Source: a virus. Taken from it: DNA of 41,253 nucleotides. The DNA lies in the IMG/VR virus record IMGVR_UViG_3300020193_000046, positions 1 to 41,253 of that record. One strand, written 5' to 3'. A program made the translations under genes and the position numbers. Shown piece by piece: positions 39,561-41,253 of the stretch. The stretch's first letter is position 1. Each line of letters starts with the position of its first letter. The notes beneath the pieces are model-generated. The model searched no databases. It worked only from the letters and a program-made list of their open reading frames with translations, and was not told where the DNA came from.

Positions 39561-40153
39561 TGGCGATCCAGGTCCTCTCCCAGTTCACCCGCGTCGGTGA
39601 GAAGAACTACCCGCTCATCGAGGACACTGACCAGAAGGGCGGGTTCCAGGTCGTCGCTACCACGCAGCTTCGGGACGCCGTCCCATCCAGTCTCCGCAAG
39701 GAGGGGATGCACGTCTTCGTGGTCGCCGACACGACCGTCTACCGGCTGGAGGCCGATCTCCTCACCTGGACAGCAGGCGCGCTCGGCGGCGTGGGCGGTT
39801 CGTCGCAGGGTTCCTACGACTGTCCGAACACCGTGGCGGTCCTCGACGCGATGTACCTCTCGGGAGCAGGAACGGCCGATCGCGCCGATGCGGACGATCC
39901 GGTCAAGCAGCCCCTCATCGGCTTCGTGAAGTCCAAGCCCACCGACACGACCGCTGTGATCGTCTACGGCGGCGAGCTTGGCGGGTTTCAGAACCTCGTT
40001 CCCAAGGACACCTACTACCTGGGCCTCCAACCTGGCACGATCACCAACGATGTCTCTGGTTATCCACAAGGGTCCGTCGTGCAGAAGGTGGGATTCGCCA
40101 AGAGTTCTGCGGTGTTGGTTGTCATGGTTGACCGGGACTTCACGATCTTGTAG
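39560..40153 (+). CDS. putative tail fibre/structural protein
   Basis: 197 residues starting at the TGATG overlap with the preceding gene, so translationally coupled. The N-terminal 'NYPLIEDTDQKGGFQVVATTQLRDAVPSSLRKEGMHVFVV' followed by 'TVYRLEADLLTWTAG' is a widespread fibre-associated module of large phages ('YPLI.D.D..GG...V.....RDAIP...R..GM.V.V'). The C-terminal half is beta with Gly/Asp loops. It contains the -35 and part of the -10 of the promoter for the next gene at its 3' end. Confidence 0.62.
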   Translation: MAIQVLSQFTRVGEKNYPLIEDTDQKGGFQVVATTQLRDAVPSSLRKEGMHVFVVADTTVYRLEADLLTWTAGALGGVGGSSQGSYDCPNTVAVLDAMYLSGAGTADRADADDPVKQPLIGFVKSKPTDTTAVIVYGGELGGFQNLVPKDTYYLGLQPGTITNDVSGYPQGSVVQKVGFAKSSAVLVVMVDRDFTIL

Positions 40154-40156
40154 AAC
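40128..40156 (+). promoter_or_regulatory. promoter TTGACC-N17-TAGAAC
   Basis: TTGACC (40128-40133), 17 bases, TAGAAC (40151-40156), overlapping the end of the 39560 gene. The predicted start near 40163 gives a leader of about 50 bases before ATG 40212, which has GGAGG. Confidence 0.5.
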
Positions 40157-40211
40157 AAGGATCGCGGAAAGCTCTCGCACTGTTCAAGGTTCTCTCCCCA
40201 TGGAGGATCTC

Positions 40212-40436
40212 ATGGCGCACTTCAAGTACCTGGGCGAGATCGCCCGTCCGGGCGTGGTCAAGAACTACGGCCCGACCAAGAAGATCAAGATCCCCAACAG
40301 CGTCGGGCAGGTGGTGGAGTACACGCCTATCGCCCCCGCCTCGGACTTCCAGGCGGGCGAGGACATCGGCTACGACATTAGCGACCCGCGCTCGCTGTCG
40401 TACTTGCGCGCGGACAAGCGGTTCCAGGAGATCTGA
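40212..40436 (+). CDS. small conserved phage protein
   Basis: 74 residues; ATG 40212 is preferred over ATG 40200 because GGAGG (40202-40206) is 5 bases upstream. 'FKYLGEIARPGVVKNYGPTKKIKIPNS' and the end 'DIGYDISDPRSLSYLRADKRFQEI' match a short protein I have seen repeatedly beside fibre genes of large phages ('YGPT..I.IP..' and 'RSLR.L..D.RF'). Function unknown; a virion role is likely. Confidence 0.65.
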   Translation: MAHFKYLGEIARPGVVKNYGPTKKIKIPNSVGQVVEYTPIAPASDFQAGEDIGYDISDPRSLSYLRADKRFQEI

Positions 40437-40458
40437 TCTCCTCTTCCCAACACCAACT

Positions 40459-40475
40459 CGCCCCCGATGAGGGCG
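40459..40475 (+). other. hairpin before the last gene
   Basis: CGCCC-CCGATGA-GGGCG forms a 5-base-pair GC stem, 6 bases before the GAAGGAG ribosome site of the 40495 gene. There is no T-run. Confidence 0.3.
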
Positions 40476-40494
40476 TGACCGAAGGAGAAGCACC

Positions 40495-41253
40495 ATGGCC
40501 GACCTCAGAGCACTCGTCCTCACCTCGGCAGGCAAGCACCAGCGGCAGCAGAACGCCGACACCCTCGTCGTCGGAGCAGGCGTCAAGACCCTCTCCGGCA
40601 ACCTCTCGATCACCTCGACCGGAGGAACCACCACCCTCGGCGACGCCACCGTCGCCGTCACCTCCGCCCTCACCGTCGGCACCACGCTCGCCGTGTCCTC
40701 GCTGTCCACCCTCGACTCGCTGTCCGTCTCCAACGCCTCCACGATGTCGGGCGTCATCAACGCCAACGGTGGCATCGAGCGGTCGTCGAGCGGCGCGCTC
40801 TCGATCGGCACCGGGAGCAACGTGACCTCGATGTCGATTGGCACGGGCGCGAACATGGGCGCGATCACGATCGGCAAGAGCGGCCAGACCGTGACCTTCG
40901 CGGGCAACATCTCCGTCCAGGGCACCGAGACCGTGGTCGGCGTCACCACCTTCGATGAGGCGGTGACGTTCAAGAACACCGTCACCATCGGCGACGGCAC
41001 GGGCACCGACACCATCGCCTTTAACGCCGATTCGGGCCGCCTCGGCACCGGGGCGCTCCCCAACGTGCTGTGGTCCAAGGAGATGGCGCACGCCTTCTAC
41101 ATCGACGCATCGACCACCGCGAACACGGCGGGCGGCGCGCTGACCGTGCGCGGCGGCGCGGGTTCGGCGACCGCCAACAGCAGCGCGGCGGGCGCGGGCG
41201 GCGCGATGAACCTGCTCGGCGGTGCGGGCGGCGCGGCGGGCGCGGACTCGGGC
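40495..41253 (+). CDS. glycine-rich repetitive tail fibre protein, 3' end outside window
   Basis: 253 residues are visible and the frame is still open at the window edge. AAGGAG lies upstream of ATG 40495. Short repeats dominate: 'LTVGTTLAVSSLSTLDSLSVSN', 'SIGTGSNVTSMSIGTGANMGAITIG', then 'FDEAVTFKNTVTIGDGTGTDTI', and finally Gly/Ala-rich 'GGALTVRGGAGSATANSSAAG' type sequence. Such repeats are typical of long trimeric fibre shafts or adhesin-like fibres; the receptor-binding tip, if present, is beyond the window. Confidence 0.8.
   Translation, partial: MADLRALVLTSAGKHQRQQNADTLVVGAGVKTLSGNLSITSTGGTTTLGDATVAVTSALTVGTTLAVSSLSTLDSLSVSNASTMSGVINANGGIERSSSGALSIGTGSNVTSMSIGTGANMGAITIGKSGQTVTFAGNISVQGTETVVGVTTFDEAVTFKNTVTIGDGTGTDTIAFNADSGRLGTGALPNVLWSKEMAHAFYIDASTTANTAGGALTVRGGAGSATANSSAAGAGGAMNLLGGAGGAAGADSG

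Noticed and set aside
1-41253. tRNA genes, CRISPR arrays, integrase or attachment sites
   Set aside because: No cloverleaf-like segment, regular direct-repeat array, or recombinase gene was seen in the gaps, all of which are short.

Overview
The window is a 41 kb, GC-rich stretch of a contractile-tailed (myovirus-type) bacteriophage genome, most likely a large T4-related (jumbo-class) phage. All about 42 supported genes lie on the plus strand, tightly packed and often overlapping by 1-4 bases. I see no tRNA, rRNA, CRISPR, insertion sequence, integrase or terminase. No stretch over 300 bases lacks a gene; the longest gaps are 3190-3379 and 6484-6606. Both window edges cut genes: the portal at the left and a glycine-rich repetitive (probably fibre) protein at the right. 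The host cannot be named from the sequence. High GC, a vitamin B12-dependent class II ribonucleotide reductase and several genes with a -10-like hexamer only 6-7 bases before the start codon (leaderless layout) would fit a high-GC host such as an actinobacterium or deinococcus, but that is inference.

Layout. (1) Head, 1-6483: portal (T4 gp20 type), two probable core/scaffold genes, a gp21-type prohead protease with a long coiled-coil tail, and a gp23-type major capsid protein whose reading frame is broken near 5565. A hairpin terminator follows. (2) Neck and connector, 6607-11274: a gp13-like neck protein, several small connector candidates, a cysteine-rich protein and a tail-terminator candidate. 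(3) Tail tube and sheath, 11278-15731: a large sheath with inserted beta modules, a possible decoration protein and two gp19-family tube paralogues. (4) A non-structural insert, 15784-19235: class II ribonucleotide reductase, a tiny ORF, and a zinc-finger plus tandem ribbon-helix-helix regulator. (5) Tail assembly, 19232-26013: a gp26-like chaperone with a -1 frameshift extension, a TIKI/TraB-like protein and a 1572-residue tape measure. (6) Baseplate, 26017-34182: LysM protein, gp27/gpD-like hub, gp5/gpV-like spike, gp25, gp6/gpJ and a large wedge protein carrying four beta repeats. (7) Fibres and accessory proteins, 34195-41253, including a membrane-anchored HEXXH metalloprotease.

Regulation is the least expected part. 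Three layers of repeated intergenic signals are visible. First, four TTGA-type -35 boxes with exact 17-base spacers to a -10 box; two of these share a nearly identical dyad-symmetric spacer, one of them directly in front of the ribbon-helix-helix gene. Second, -10-like hexamers (TARGAT and relatives), some placed to give leaderless starts. Third, a 16-base palindrome, consensus GCGAYCAYRYGGTCGC, in four gene-to-gene junctions: before 6607, before the reductase, before the tape measure and before the metalloprotease. Together they suggest that a phage-encoded regulator tunes sub-operons inside an otherwise continuous structural cluster.
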